Positions 21,595 to 28,068 of a stretch of DNA of 28,068 nt are shown piece by piece. The notes beneath the pieces are model-generated. The model did no database searches. It was not told the origin of the DNA and saw only the letters and a list, made by a program, of their open reading frames with translations. Each line of letters begins with the position of its first letter. Position 1 is the first letter of the stretch. The stretch spans positions 1 to 28,068 of the forward strand of contig CAKPRX010000019.1 of assembly GCA_934183135.1 (NCBI GenBank). The letters run 5' to 3'. Source of the stretch: an uncultured Prevotella sp. (GTDB lineage: Bacteria > Bacteroidota > Bacteroidia > Bacteroidales > Bacteroidaceae). Position numbers and translations under genes: made by a program.

Positions 21595-21909
21595 TTACTG
21601 CACCCGCGAGTTGGCATCGGCAAACACGTAGCTCTTATCTACTACGATGTTAACGCCACGAGCTATCTCCACCTCGACGGTGCTCTTCTCTATGTCGATA
21701 GACTTTACCACGCCGTATATGCCGCCACCAGTTACCACTGAGTCGCCGGCCTTGAGCGAGTTCTGGAAGTTTCGTATTTCTTTCTGCTTCTTCTGCTGTG
21801 GGCGAATCATAAACAGCCACATGATAACGAAGATAGCTACCAGAAAAAAGATTGAAAACATGCCATTGCCGGCACCTGGTGCCTGAGCGGCCAAAATCAT
21901 TGTTGTCAT
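21595..21909 (-). CDS. yajC: Preprotein translocase subunit YajC
   Basis: A 104-residue protein of the usual YajC size, the small accessory membrane subunit associated with SecDF and the Sec translocon. One transmembrane helix (FSIFFLVAIFVIMWLFMIRP, about 18-37) leads into the diagnostic RPQQKKQKEIRNFQNSL and GDSVVTGGGIYGVV. The cytoplasmic tail continues with KSTVEVEIARGVNIVV. It lies 38 nt after nusB and 7 nt before ybbR, in the same operon. Confidence 0.95.
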   Translation of the reverse strand: MTTMILAAQAPGAGNGMFSIFFLVAIFVIMWLFMIRPQQKKQKEIRNFQNSLKAGDSVVTGGGIYGVVKSIDIEKSTVEVEIARGVNIVVDKSYVFADANSRVQ

Positions 21910-21947
21910 ATTAATAATGTATTTTTTAATTTATGTCTATGGATGTA

Positions 21948-22907
21948 TTAGTTGTTCTCTCCGCCACGCTGACGGGGAGCGGCTATAGGCTTGAGCAGCT
22001 TGCCGGTCTGTACCAGGTGGCGTGCTATGGTGTCGAGCATGCCGTTGATGTACCCGCCGCTCTTGAACGTGCTGTACAGCTTGGCCAGGTCTACGTACTC
22101 GTTGATGGTGACGCTGATGGGAATGTTGGGGAATGTCATCATCTCGGCTATGGCTATCTGCATGATGACCACGTCCATGTAGGCCAAACGCGAAAAATCC
22201 CAGTTGCGACTGGCCTCGCTCATGTAGCGCTGGTAAGTATCGGCGTTGAGAATGGTAGCGCGGAACAGCTTGCGGGCAAATTCGCGGTCCTCCTCGTCCT
22301 TGTATTCGGGCAGGAGCTCCTGGTTGCTCTTGTTGGCAGGGTCGAAGCGCTTGATAGTCTTGAGGACAAAAGTGTCAACAATCTCTTTGTCATCGTTCCA
22401 GTACAGGCTCTTCTCCTCTAAGATGCCGTCCAGCTCGTCATTGTCCTGGATGAGCATCTTGTAGAGCTTGCGCCATATCTCGCGGTCGGCTTCGTAAGAG
22501 TCGTCGTCGCTGGCCATGTACTCCTGGTACACCTCGCTCTGTTCTATCTGGTTGCATTTGCTGCGGATGAATTCCTTGTCGTTCTCCCAGCTGAGTTTCT
22601 TATCCTCGATGAACTCATTGAGCATCTTGTTCTCCTCAAGCTGTACGGCGAACTTGTTAAAGGCAAATTTAGAAGAAGGTTTTTCGGTTCCCTCACGCTC
22701 CGCACGGGCGCTGAGGATGTCAATACGGTGTCTTTCCTCACGCGATATCTCTACAATGAGCAGCAGAAGGTAGTTGTAAAGGTCGTAGGCTTTGGATAAG
22801 CTAAACAGTAGCTCCTTCTCGGCATTGTCCATGTTTTTATTGCCGTTCTGGTAGTAAGCGTAGGTTAACTGGACGACCTTAATTCTAATCAATTCTCTGT
22901 TTATCAT
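21948..22907 (-). CDS. nusB: Transcription antitermination protein NusB
   Basis: A 319-residue NusB, longer than the ~140-residue proteobacterial form but typical of Bacteroidota, with an N-terminal extension before the NusB fold (about 165-310). The opening RELIRIKVVQLTYAYYQNGN matches the family N-terminus. Conserved C-terminal motifs are WDFSRLAYMDVVIMQIAIAE, TINEYVDLAKLYST and GYINGMLDTIAR. It binds boxA RNA with NusE in rRNA antitermination. It heads the operon and has a clear promoter. Confidence 0.93.
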   Translation of the reverse strand: MINRELIRIKVVQLTYAYYQNGNKNMDNAEKELLFSLSKAYDLYNYLLLLIVEISREERHRIDILSARAEREGTEKPSSKFAFNKFAVQLEENKMLNEFIEDKKLSWENDKEFIRSKCNQIEQSEVYQEYMASDDDSYEADREIWRKLYKMLIQDNDELDGILEEKSLYWNDDKEIVDTFVLKTIKRFDPANKSNQELLPEYKDEEDREFARKLFRATILNADTYQRYMSEASRNWDFSRLAYMDVVIMQIAIAEMMTFPNIPISVTINEYVDLAKLYSTFKSGGYINGMLDTIARHLVQTGKLLKPIAAPRQRGGENN

Positions 22908-22942
22908 TCTCTAATAATAATTGGTGTTCCTTAATTCAGATA

Positions 22943-22973
22943 CAAAAATAGTCAAAAAACTATTTCTGTGCAA
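22943..22973 (-). promoter_or_regulatory. Promoter for nusB operon
   Basis: On the minus strand TTG (22971-22973), 20 nt, TATTTTTG (22943-22950). It is back to back with the rplY promoter in a 194-nt AT-rich divergent spacer. Confidence 0.6.
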
Positions 22974-23011
22974 GGATAATTACTGAAAATAAGCATTTTT
23001 TTATAAAAACG

Positions 23012-23042
23012 TTGCTCAATATGGGGAAAATGTGTAACTTTG
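23012..23042 (+). promoter_or_regulatory. Promoter for rplY-pth operon
   Basis: TTG (23012-23014), a 20-nt spacer and TAACTTTG (23035-23042). The leader to the start is about 55 nt. Confidence 0.65.
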
Positions 23043-23101
23043 CAGCGCTTTTCGCATCTCCGTGTGATGGCGAATTAACAAATAATTTAGAGTAACACAT
23101 T

Positions 23102-23701
23102 ATGAAAGAGATTAATGTAACAGGTCAGAAGCGTACAGACCTTGGCAAAAAAGCTTCTAAGCATCTTCGTAAGCAGGGCTTGGTTCCCTGTAACCTCTAT
23201 GGTGAGGCTTCGCAGGACGGCAAGCCCGTTGCTATGGCTTTTGCTGTAGCCATGAGCGACCTCCGCAAGATTGTCTACACTCCCCACGTGTATGTTATCA
23301 ACCTCATCATCGACGGCGAGTCTCACACCGCTATCCTGAAGGAACTGCAGTTTGACCCCGTGACAGACGCAGTTATCCACATCGACTTCCTGGAGGTCAA
23401 CGACCAGAAGCCCATCACCATCGGTATTCCCGTTAAGCTCGTGGGCCTGGCACAGGGTGTTCGCGATGGTGGCCGAATGAACCTCTCTATCCGCAAGCTC
23501 AACGTTACTGCTCCCTATCAGCAGATTCCTGAGCACCTGGATGTAGATGTAACTGCCCTGAAGATAGGCAAGAGCATCAAGGTAGGCGAGCTCAACTTCG
23601 AGGGCCTGGAGATCGCTAACGGTAAGGACGTTATCGTTTGCTCTATCAAGATGACACGTCAGGCTGCTGCCGCTGCTGCCGCCGCTACCGACGAGGCTTA
23701 A
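23102..23701 (+). CDS. rplY: 50S ribosomal protein L25/Ctc
   Basis: A 199-residue long-form (Ctc-type) L25 that binds 5S rRNA. The N-terminal 5S-binding domain (about 1-90) starts EINVTGQKRTDLGKKASKHL and has the LVPCNLYG turn. The C-terminal beta domain (about 95-185) has the PITIGIPVKLVGLAQGVRDG and IPEHLDVDVTAL signatures. The tail is Ala-rich. Codon choice differs from the neighbours (Ile is ATC/ATT in 17 of 18 cases), consistent with high expression. It is the first gene of an operon with pth (9-nt gap). Confidence 0.96.
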   Translation: MKEINVTGQKRTDLGKKASKHLRKQGLVPCNLYGEASQDGKPVAMAFAVAMSDLRKIVYTPHVYVINLIIDGESHTAILKELQFDPVTDAVIHIDFLEVNDQKPITIGIPVKLVGLAQGVRDGGRMNLSIRKLNVTAPYQQIPEHLDVDVTALKIGKSIKVGELNFEGLEIANGKDVIVCSIKMTRQAAAAAAAATDEA

Positions 23702-23710
23702 TAGTAGAGC

Positions 23711-24283
23711 ATGGACAAATTTTTGATTTGTGGCTTGGGCAATCCCGGGGCTGAGTACCAGGGCACCAGGCATAACACAGGTTTCATGGTATTGGACGCC
23801 TTTGCTAAGGCGTCCAATATTGTTTTTGAGGATAGGCGTTACGGCTTCGTGGCCGAGACCTCGCTCCGCGGCCGCAAGGTATTCCTGCTCAAACCTACTA
23901 CCTTTATGAACCTAAGCGGTAATGCTGTGCGTTACTGGCTCAACAAGGAGAACATAGACCAGAAGCGCCTGCTGGTTGTCTCTGACGACGTGGCGCTTCC
24001 CGTTGGTGCCTTCAGGCTCAAGGGTAGTGGCAGTAATGGCGGTCACAATGGCCTGGGCCATATCCAGCAGCTCATAGGCCAGGACTATGCCCGCCTGCGT
24101 ATGGGCATTGGCGGCGACTATCCGCGTGGCGGACAGATAGACTGGGTGCTGGGCCATTTCTCTGAGGCCGACATGGCTCTCCTGCAGCCCAGTATCGACG
24201 TGGCTGTAGATATTATTAAGAGTTTCGTACTGGCAGGCATCGATGTCACGATGAATCAGTACAACAAACTGGGAAAGAAATGA
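23711..24283 (+). CDS. pth: Peptidyl-tRNA hydrolase
   Basis: A 190-residue Pth of normal length, which releases peptides from peptidyl-tRNA to recycle tRNA. Catalytic and binding features are visible: LGNPGAEYQGTRHNTGFMVL with H21, the KPTTFMNLSGNAV motif, VVSDDVALPVG with the catalytic-region Asp pair, and GSNGGHNGLGHI. The stop codon overlaps the next start (ATGA). Confidence 0.96.
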   Translation: MDKFLICGLGNPGAEYQGTRHNTGFMVLDAFAKASNIVFEDRRYGFVAETSLRGRKVFLLKPTTFMNLSGNAVRYWLNKENIDQKRLLVVSDDVALPVGAFRLKGSGSNGGHNGLGHIQQLIGQDYARLRMGIGGDYPRGGQIDWVLGHFSEADMALLQPSIDVAVDIIKSFVLAGIDVTMNQYNKLGKK

Positions 24284-24717
24284 AGACAGAAGGCAGAATA
24301 GACAAGTGGCTGTGGGCCGCGCGTATCTATAAGACGCGCAGCATAGCCGTCGACGCGATAAAGAACGGCCGGGTTACGATGGGGGGCGTCAATGTGAAGC
24401 CGGCCCGTATGGTCAAGGCCGGCGATGTGGTCTCGGTGCGCAAGCCGCCCATCACCTACTCGTTCAAGATACTGCAGCCCATCGAGCAGCGGGTCGGGGC
24501 CAAGCTCATCCCCGAGGTTTACGAGAATGTTACTGACCCCAAGCAGTACGAACTGCTTGAGATGAGCCGCATCAGTGGCTTCGTTGACCGTGCCCGTGGC
24601 ACCGGCCGGCCCACTAAGAAAGACCGCCGGGCCATGGATGCCTTTGTCGACCCTGCCCTGTTCGGTTTTGATGACGATGATGACAATGGCGGATGGGAGG
24701 ACGACGATGAGGCATAA
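24280..24717 (+). CDS. S4-domain RNA-binding protein (Hsp15-like)
   Basis: A 145-residue protein with an S4 RNA-binding domain at about 5-65 (RIDKWLWAARIYKTRSIAVD, then GGVNVKPARMVKAGDVVSV), matching HslR/Hsp15, which recycles stalled 50S subunits carrying nascent chains. A basic middle and a strongly acidic Asp-rich tail (FDDDDDNGGWEDDDEA) follow; the tail is typical of Bacteroidota members. It overlaps pth by 4 nt and purN by 11 nt. Confidence 0.88.
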   Translation: MKTEGRIDKWLWAARIYKTRSIAVDAIKNGRVTMGGVNVKPARMVKAGDVVSVRKPPITYSFKILQPIEQRVGAKLIPEVYENVTDPKQYELLEMSRISGFVDRARGTGRPTKKDRRAMDAFVDPALFGFDDDDDNGGWEDDDEA

Positions 24718-25294
24718 TATCGCCATCTTCGTATCGGGCAGCGGTACCAACTGCGAGAACATTGTCCGTCATTTTGCCCACCACCCGTCCATACAGGTGG
24801 CGCTGGTGGTAAGCAGTAATCCGCGGGCTGGTGCCATCAGTAGGCTGAAGCCCTACGGCATACCGCTTCTGGTGGTCGACCGCGAACGGTTGGCCTCCGA
24901 GGCTTTTGTCCAGCAGCTCCGCTGCGACTTCCAAATAGACTTCGTGGTGCTGGCAGGCTTCCTGATGCGTGTCCCCGACACCCTTACGCGTGCCTTTGAC
25001 CACCGTATGGTCAACATCCACCCGGCCCTGCTGCCCCGTTATGGCGGCAAAGGCATGTATGGGCGGCATGTACACGAGGCCGTCAAGGCCAGCGGCGACA
25101 CCGAGACGGGCATGACCATACACTGGGTAAGCAGTGTGATAGACGGAGGAACCATTATCAGCCAGTTTACTACTGCCATAGCGCCCACCGATACCGTAGA
25201 CGATATAGCCCATAAGGAGCACGAGCTGGAGATGGCCCACTTCCCAGGCGAGATAGAACGTATCATAGCCGCCATGGACGCCAGCCAGGCGTAA
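24707..25294 (+). CDS. purN: Phosphoribosylglycinamide formyltransferase
   Basis: A 195-residue GAR transformylase of purine synthesis, transferring formyl from 10-formyl-tetrahydrofolate to GAR. The phosphate loop is SGSGTNCENI (10-19). The catalytic triad is N103, H105 (MVNIHPALLP) and D146 (SSVIDGGTI). MRHNIAIFVS at 24707 is the start; the frame upstream lies inside the S4 gene and is not homologous. Start overlap with the S4 gene implies coupling. Confidence 0.95.
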   Translation: MRHNIAIFVSGSGTNCENIVRHFAHHPSIQVALVVSSNPRAGAISRLKPYGIPLLVVDRERLASEAFVQQLRCDFQIDFVVLAGFLMRVPDTLTRAFDHRMVNIHPALLPRYGGKGMYGRHVHEAVKASGDTETGMTIHWVSSVIDGGTIISQFTTAIAPTDTVDDIAHKEHELEMAHFPGEIERIIAAMDASQA

Positions 25295-25303
25295 CCCTCC
25301 TAT

Positions 25304-25318
25304 ACCTTATTATATATA
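25304..25318 (+). repeat. Recurring 15-mer, copy c (before mntP)
   Basis: ACCTTATTATATATA fills most of the 26-nt purN-mntP gap and ends 2 nt before the mntP start codon. Confidence 0.75.
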
Positions 25319-25320
25319 AT

Positions 25321-25899
25321 ATGTCTACCTTGTTAGAACTGTTGTTCCTGGCCGTGGCTTTGGCCATGGACTGTTTTACGGTGTCTACCGTCTGCGGAGT
25401 CGTCCTGCGCCACATACGGTGGACCACCATCCTGCGTACCGCCGTGTTCTTCGGCTTGTTCCAGGCCCTGATGCCCCTCATAGGGTGGCTGTGTACCTCG
25501 TTCTTTGCCTCGTATATCGAGGCCGTAGACCACTGGATAGCCTTCGGGTTACTGCTCTTCTTAGGCGGAAAGATGATACGCGAAGCCTTTCAGTCCGAGG
25601 AGTGCCACGGGATTGTTCCCACCAGTCTGCGCACCCAGTTGGTGCTTGCCGTGGCTACCAGTATCGATGCCCTGGCCATTGGCATCTCGTTCGCCTGTAC
25701 CGGCTACCGCCACCTGGCCGATCTGGCACTCCCCTTGGTGGTCATCGGTCTGGTGTCGTTTGTATTCAGCATAGTAGGCTATCTGTTGGGCAGCCGTTTT
25801 GGCGATACCGTAAACCGCAGGGTGAAGCCCGAGATACTGGGAGGCATCATCCTGATAGTGATAGGTGTCAAGGTGCTGCTGAGTCATCTGATGGGTTGA
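25321..25899 (+). CDS. mntP: Manganese efflux pump MntP
   Basis: A 192-residue six-helix membrane protein of the MntP/DUF204 family, which exports Mn(II). The two intramembrane acidic motifs are present: LAVALAMDCFTVS (D17) and ATSIDALAIGISFA (D116), plus GGKMIREAF between the halves and a C-terminal LGGIILIVIGVKVLL helix. In several phyla mntP is controlled by a yybP-ykoY riboswitch or MntR, but here only 26 nt separate it from purN, so no riboswitch fits; it is probably read with the upstream operon. Confidence 0.92.
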   Translation: MSTLLELLFLAVALAMDCFTVSTVCGVVLRHIRWTTILRTAVFFGLFQALMPLIGWLCTSFFASYIEAVDHWIAFGLLLFLGGKMIREAFQSEECHGIVPTSLRTQLVLAVATSIDALAIGISFACTGYRHLADLALPLVVIGLVSFVFSIVGYLLGSRFGDTVNRRVKPEILGGIILIVIGVKVLLSHLMG

Positions 25900-25950
25900 G
25901 CGGCGATACTCTTTCAGCGTTTTGCTGACGGCTCCGGCCGCGCTCTTGAA

Positions 25951-25995
25951 CGATTAGGGGCGATGTTTGGTAAGTCCAAGCATCGCCCCTAATCG
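25951..25995. terminator. Long hairpin between convergent genes
   Basis: A perfect 15-bp stem (arms CGATTAGGGGCGATG at 25951-25965 and CATCGCCCCTAATCG at 25981-25995) continues, after one mismatch, with TTGG/CCAA around a 5-nt loop. It sits between the mntP stop and the 3' end of the outer-membrane protein gene. There is no strong T-tract (TGTTATAT follows), so it may stop transcription in both directions or block exonucleases. Confidence 0.75.
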
Positions 25996-26031
25996 TGTTA
26001 TATGTCAAAGGGTATAGCCGCTGGCCGCGGT

Positions 26032-28068
26032 TTAGAACCTCATGTGACCGCCTCCGGGAGGAGGGCCGCCGGGGCCGCCAAATCGGCCATGGCCACCAGG
26101 GCCTGGGCCGTCGCCCGGACGATGGCGGTCGCCGTCGGGACCACCCATGCCCCGACGGGTACCCTTGCCTCCAAACATGTTGAAACGGTACACCACGTGG
26201 AGCATAGCGTAGCTGTTGATGCTGTTGTACCATGTATCGCTGCGCTGGAAAGCGCTGAGCGTACGACTGAAGTTGCTCTGCTGGTGCAGCAAGTCGTAGA
26301 ACTGGAGCATCACTGTAAGCGGCTTGCCCTTGAGGAAACCCTGCGAGAGCTGCACATTCCACAGCAGTTCGTTGGTGTTCATCGAGTTGTCGTTGTAGCC
26401 ACGGCGGCTGTTCTGGTTTATGCTGGTAGAGAGGCCCGTTCCCCAGGGGGCGTTGAGTGTTACCGACCCACCGTAAGAGAACTGCCAGGTGTCCAGGTTG
26501 CTCTGGCTCTGCAGCTTGTTGCGGCCGTGGGTGTAGTTGACCGAGCCGTTGAGCTCCACTTCCAGCCAGCTGTTGCGGTAACCCACTCCCAAGCGCTCGT
26601 TCAGATTGAGCGACTGGGTACGGTTCTTCTGCACGCCCGTGTTGCGGTCCAGGGTCAGATAGCCCACGTTGTTGGCAAACGAGGCACGTGTATCTGTGTT
26701 GGTGTACCATGTCCCGGTAGAGTCAATCGACGTGCTGAACAGGAAGCCGCCGCTTATGTTCCAGTTGCCGTTGATGTTTTCGGGGCGTGTGGTACGTCCG
26801 CCGGTCACCTCGTCGTAAGTTACCATGTCGCTGATAGAGTTGCTGGTGGTAGACATGTTCAGGTCAGCGTTAATGAACCTCGAGTGGTTCTGGATGAAGT
26901 TGTTGTAGAACAGGTTCAGGCTGTTGGTAAACGAGGGCTTCAGTCCGGGGTTACCCTTGGATATGTTCAGTGGGTTGCTGTCGTCCGTTATGTCGAGCAG
27001 CTGGCTCATGCTGGGCTGGCTGGTAGTTCCCCGGTAGCGTATGCGCAGCTGGTGCTGCCGGCTGAACCTGTAGCGGAAGTCCAGCGTGGGCGAAAAGTTG
27101 GTTACAGTCCGAACGGTGTCCACGTGTACGCCCTGGTAGTCCTGCAGGTACTTAGAGCGCTGAGGCTGTATCATAAATCCAGCGTTCAGGGTGTACTTGC
27201 TGCGGATGAGCTTGAACGTGAGGTTCATCTCGTGTATATAGTTGTTGTACTCCGAGTAGCGGCTCAGCGCCTGGTCGTAGTAGTCGTCTATGCTGCCGGG
27301 CAGCCGGTCCAGATACTGTCCCCAGGTGCGGTATGCAGGGCTGATGCCGTCGAACAGGCTGCTCCCGATGTTGCTGAAGTCGAATGTAGAGCGGTCGCTC
27401 TTGCTGTGGCTGTACCTGAAACTGTACCTGAACTGCAGGAAGGCACCCCTGAACAGCGGCTCGCTGTATGTAGCCGTCAGGCGGTAGTTGTAGTTGTCGG
27501 TAGGCATCAGGTTGTAGCGGTTGGTCTGGTAAGTAGAGTCGAGCCCCTCGGCTGTCTGCTTGAGCCACAGATGAGTGGCGTTCATTGACAGGCTCTCGCT
27601 GTCGCTCTTGCTGTAGCCGCCCCCGGCACCAAGGGTAATGTTGCGTCCGCGCGAGTTGAGTTTGCGGTTTATCTGCAGCGTGCCGCTCAGGTTCTTACTG
27701 CTGCTGTAACTGATGGAGTTGCTTTTCTGCGAGTTGACAACTATCTTGTCGCGGCTCAGTTCCTCCAGGGCATCGTCGTCGAGAGGGCTCTCTACATAGA
27801 GGTAAGGATCCTGGTTGTACGAGGCCGAGGCCGAAGTGGAGCGACCGTCGTTGGCCGACCATGAGAATGTGGGGCGGAACATGATGTTGGTCAGCGTGTC
27901 GGGCTGCCACTCTATGCGTCCCTGGGCGTTCCAGCTGTCGCCGCGTGTGTAGTTCTGGCGTATGCTGTTAGAGAAAGACCCCGTCTGGCTGACGAAGTTC
28001 TCGGCCGAGTTGCGCGAGTAGGCATCGCCGTCGCTGTGGTTCCAGAAGGCACTCAGGTCTATTTTCAG
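26032..28068 (-). CDS. Outer-membrane beta-barrel (TonB-receptor-like) protein, 5' end missing
   Basis: The frame is open through the window edge; 678 residues of the C-terminal part are visible. Long alternating hydrophilic/aromatic strands (SFTNSLNLFYNNFIQNHSRF, GYRNSWLEVELNGSVNYTHG) are typical of the OMP_b-brl_3 TonB-dependent receptor family of Bacteroidota. An ATG at 27882 is internal, because the same frame continues upstream with barrel-like sequence (SAFWNHSDGDAYSR). The last about 45 residues, after a presumed final strand (SYAMLHVVYRFNMF), form a Gly/Pro/Arg-rich tail with repeated GGPGG and end in Phe. The ligand is unknown; SusD is not visible on this side. Confidence 0.88.
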   Translation of the reverse strand: MKIDLSAFWNHSDGDAYSRNSAENFVSQTGSFSNSIRQNYTRGDSWNAQGRIEWQPDTLTNIMFRPTFSWSANDGRSTSASASYNQDPYLYVESPLDDDALEELSRDKIVVNSQKSNSISYSSSKNLSGTLQINRKLNSRGRNITLGAGGGYSKSDSESLSMNATHLWLKQTAEGLDSTYQTNRYNLMPTDNYNYRLTATYSEPLFRGAFLQFRYSFRYSHSKSDRSTFDFSNIGSSLFDGISPAYRTWGQYLDRLPGSIDDYYDQALSRYSEYNNYIHEMNLTFKLIRSKYTLNAGFMIQPQRSKYLQDYQGVHVDTVRTVTNFSPTLDFRYRFSRQHQLRIRYRGTTSQPSMSQLLDITDDSNPLNISKGNPGLKPSFTNSLNLFYNNFIQNHSRFINADLNMSTTSNSISDMVTYDEVTGGRTTRPENINGNWNISGGFLFSTSIDSTGTWYTNTDTRASFANNVGYLTLDRNTGVQKNRTQSLNLNERLGVGYRNSWLEVELNGSVNYTHGRNKLQSQSNLDTWQFSYGGSVTLNAPWGTGLSTSINQNSRRGYNDNSMNTNELLWNVQLSQGFLKGKPLTVMLQFYDLLHQQSNFSRTLSAFQRSDTWYNSINSYAMLHVVYRFNMFGGKGTRRGMGGPDGDRHRPGDGPGPGGHGRFGGPGGPPPGGGHMRF

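Noticed and set aside
25295..25320. Mn riboswitch (yybP-ykoY) before mntP
   Set aside because: The gap to purN is only 26 nt, too short for the aptamer.
1..28068. CRISPR array, tRNA, rRNA, integrase or transposase genes
   Set aside because: No regularly spaced repeats, cloverleaf sequences or recombinase motifs were seen anywhere in the window.

Overview
The window looks like a chromosomal segment of a GC-rich member of the Bacteroidales, probably Prevotellaceae-like. Three things support this. Several genes belong to families largely confined to Bacteroidota (NigD-like and DUF4837 lipoproteins, DUF5606, a long NusB, an ECF sigma with an outer-membrane-barrel partner). Promoters are of the Bacteroides type (TTG/TTTG, about 19-20 nt, TAnnTTTG) at many starts. 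Shine-Dalgarno sequences are weak or absent. The taxon below order level is inferred from general resemblance only.

Layout. 1-720: an intergenic repeat (copy 1). 718-2000: a small XRE-type regulator (minus) and about 800 nt of AT-rich spacer carrying an inverted repeat and the holA terminator. 1997-3950: holA (minus) divergent from a stand-alone HsdR_N-type nuclease-fold gene and a 48-codon small ORF, closed by a strong hairpin. 3938-9706: a minus-strand run rlmN, DUF4837 lipoprotein, pdxA-like, flippase-like membrane protein, Nif3-like, zinc-ribbon coiled coil. 9716-10178: a degenerate-looking spacer.

10179-15725 is a plus-strand envelope-signalling block. It holds a NigD-like lipoprotein, an ECF sigma factor, a protein with one inner-membrane helix, a disordered periplasmic linker and a C-terminal outer-membrane barrel (the architecture of the Dma dual-membrane-spanning anti-sigma factors), and then a TPR sensor/kinase/receiver/AraC one-protein phosphorelay with its own promoter. 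15771-16245 is copy 2 of the intergenic repeat. 16491-19460 holds a SulP transporter and a TlpA-like thioredoxin, both minus. 19611-22907 is the minus operon nusB-yajC-ybbR-coaE-DUF5606. From 23102 the plus operon rplY/ctc-pth-S4-purN-mntP diverges from it. 25951-25995 is a long hairpin, followed by the 3' part of an outer-membrane beta-barrel (TonB-receptor-like) gene that runs off the window end.

The most interesting items are: (1) the nigD / ECF sigma / Dma-like trio, a candidate trans-envelope signalling unit related to one linked to vesiculation in Bacteroides; (2) a ~475 bp two-copy non-coding repeat with internal palindromes resembling arginine-repressor boxes; (3) a PdxA homologue that has lost two of the three metal-binding histidines and other active-site residues; (4) a 15-mer found exactly three times (plus a 12-nt partial) close to gene boundaries. 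Housekeeping regions are otherwise ordinary.
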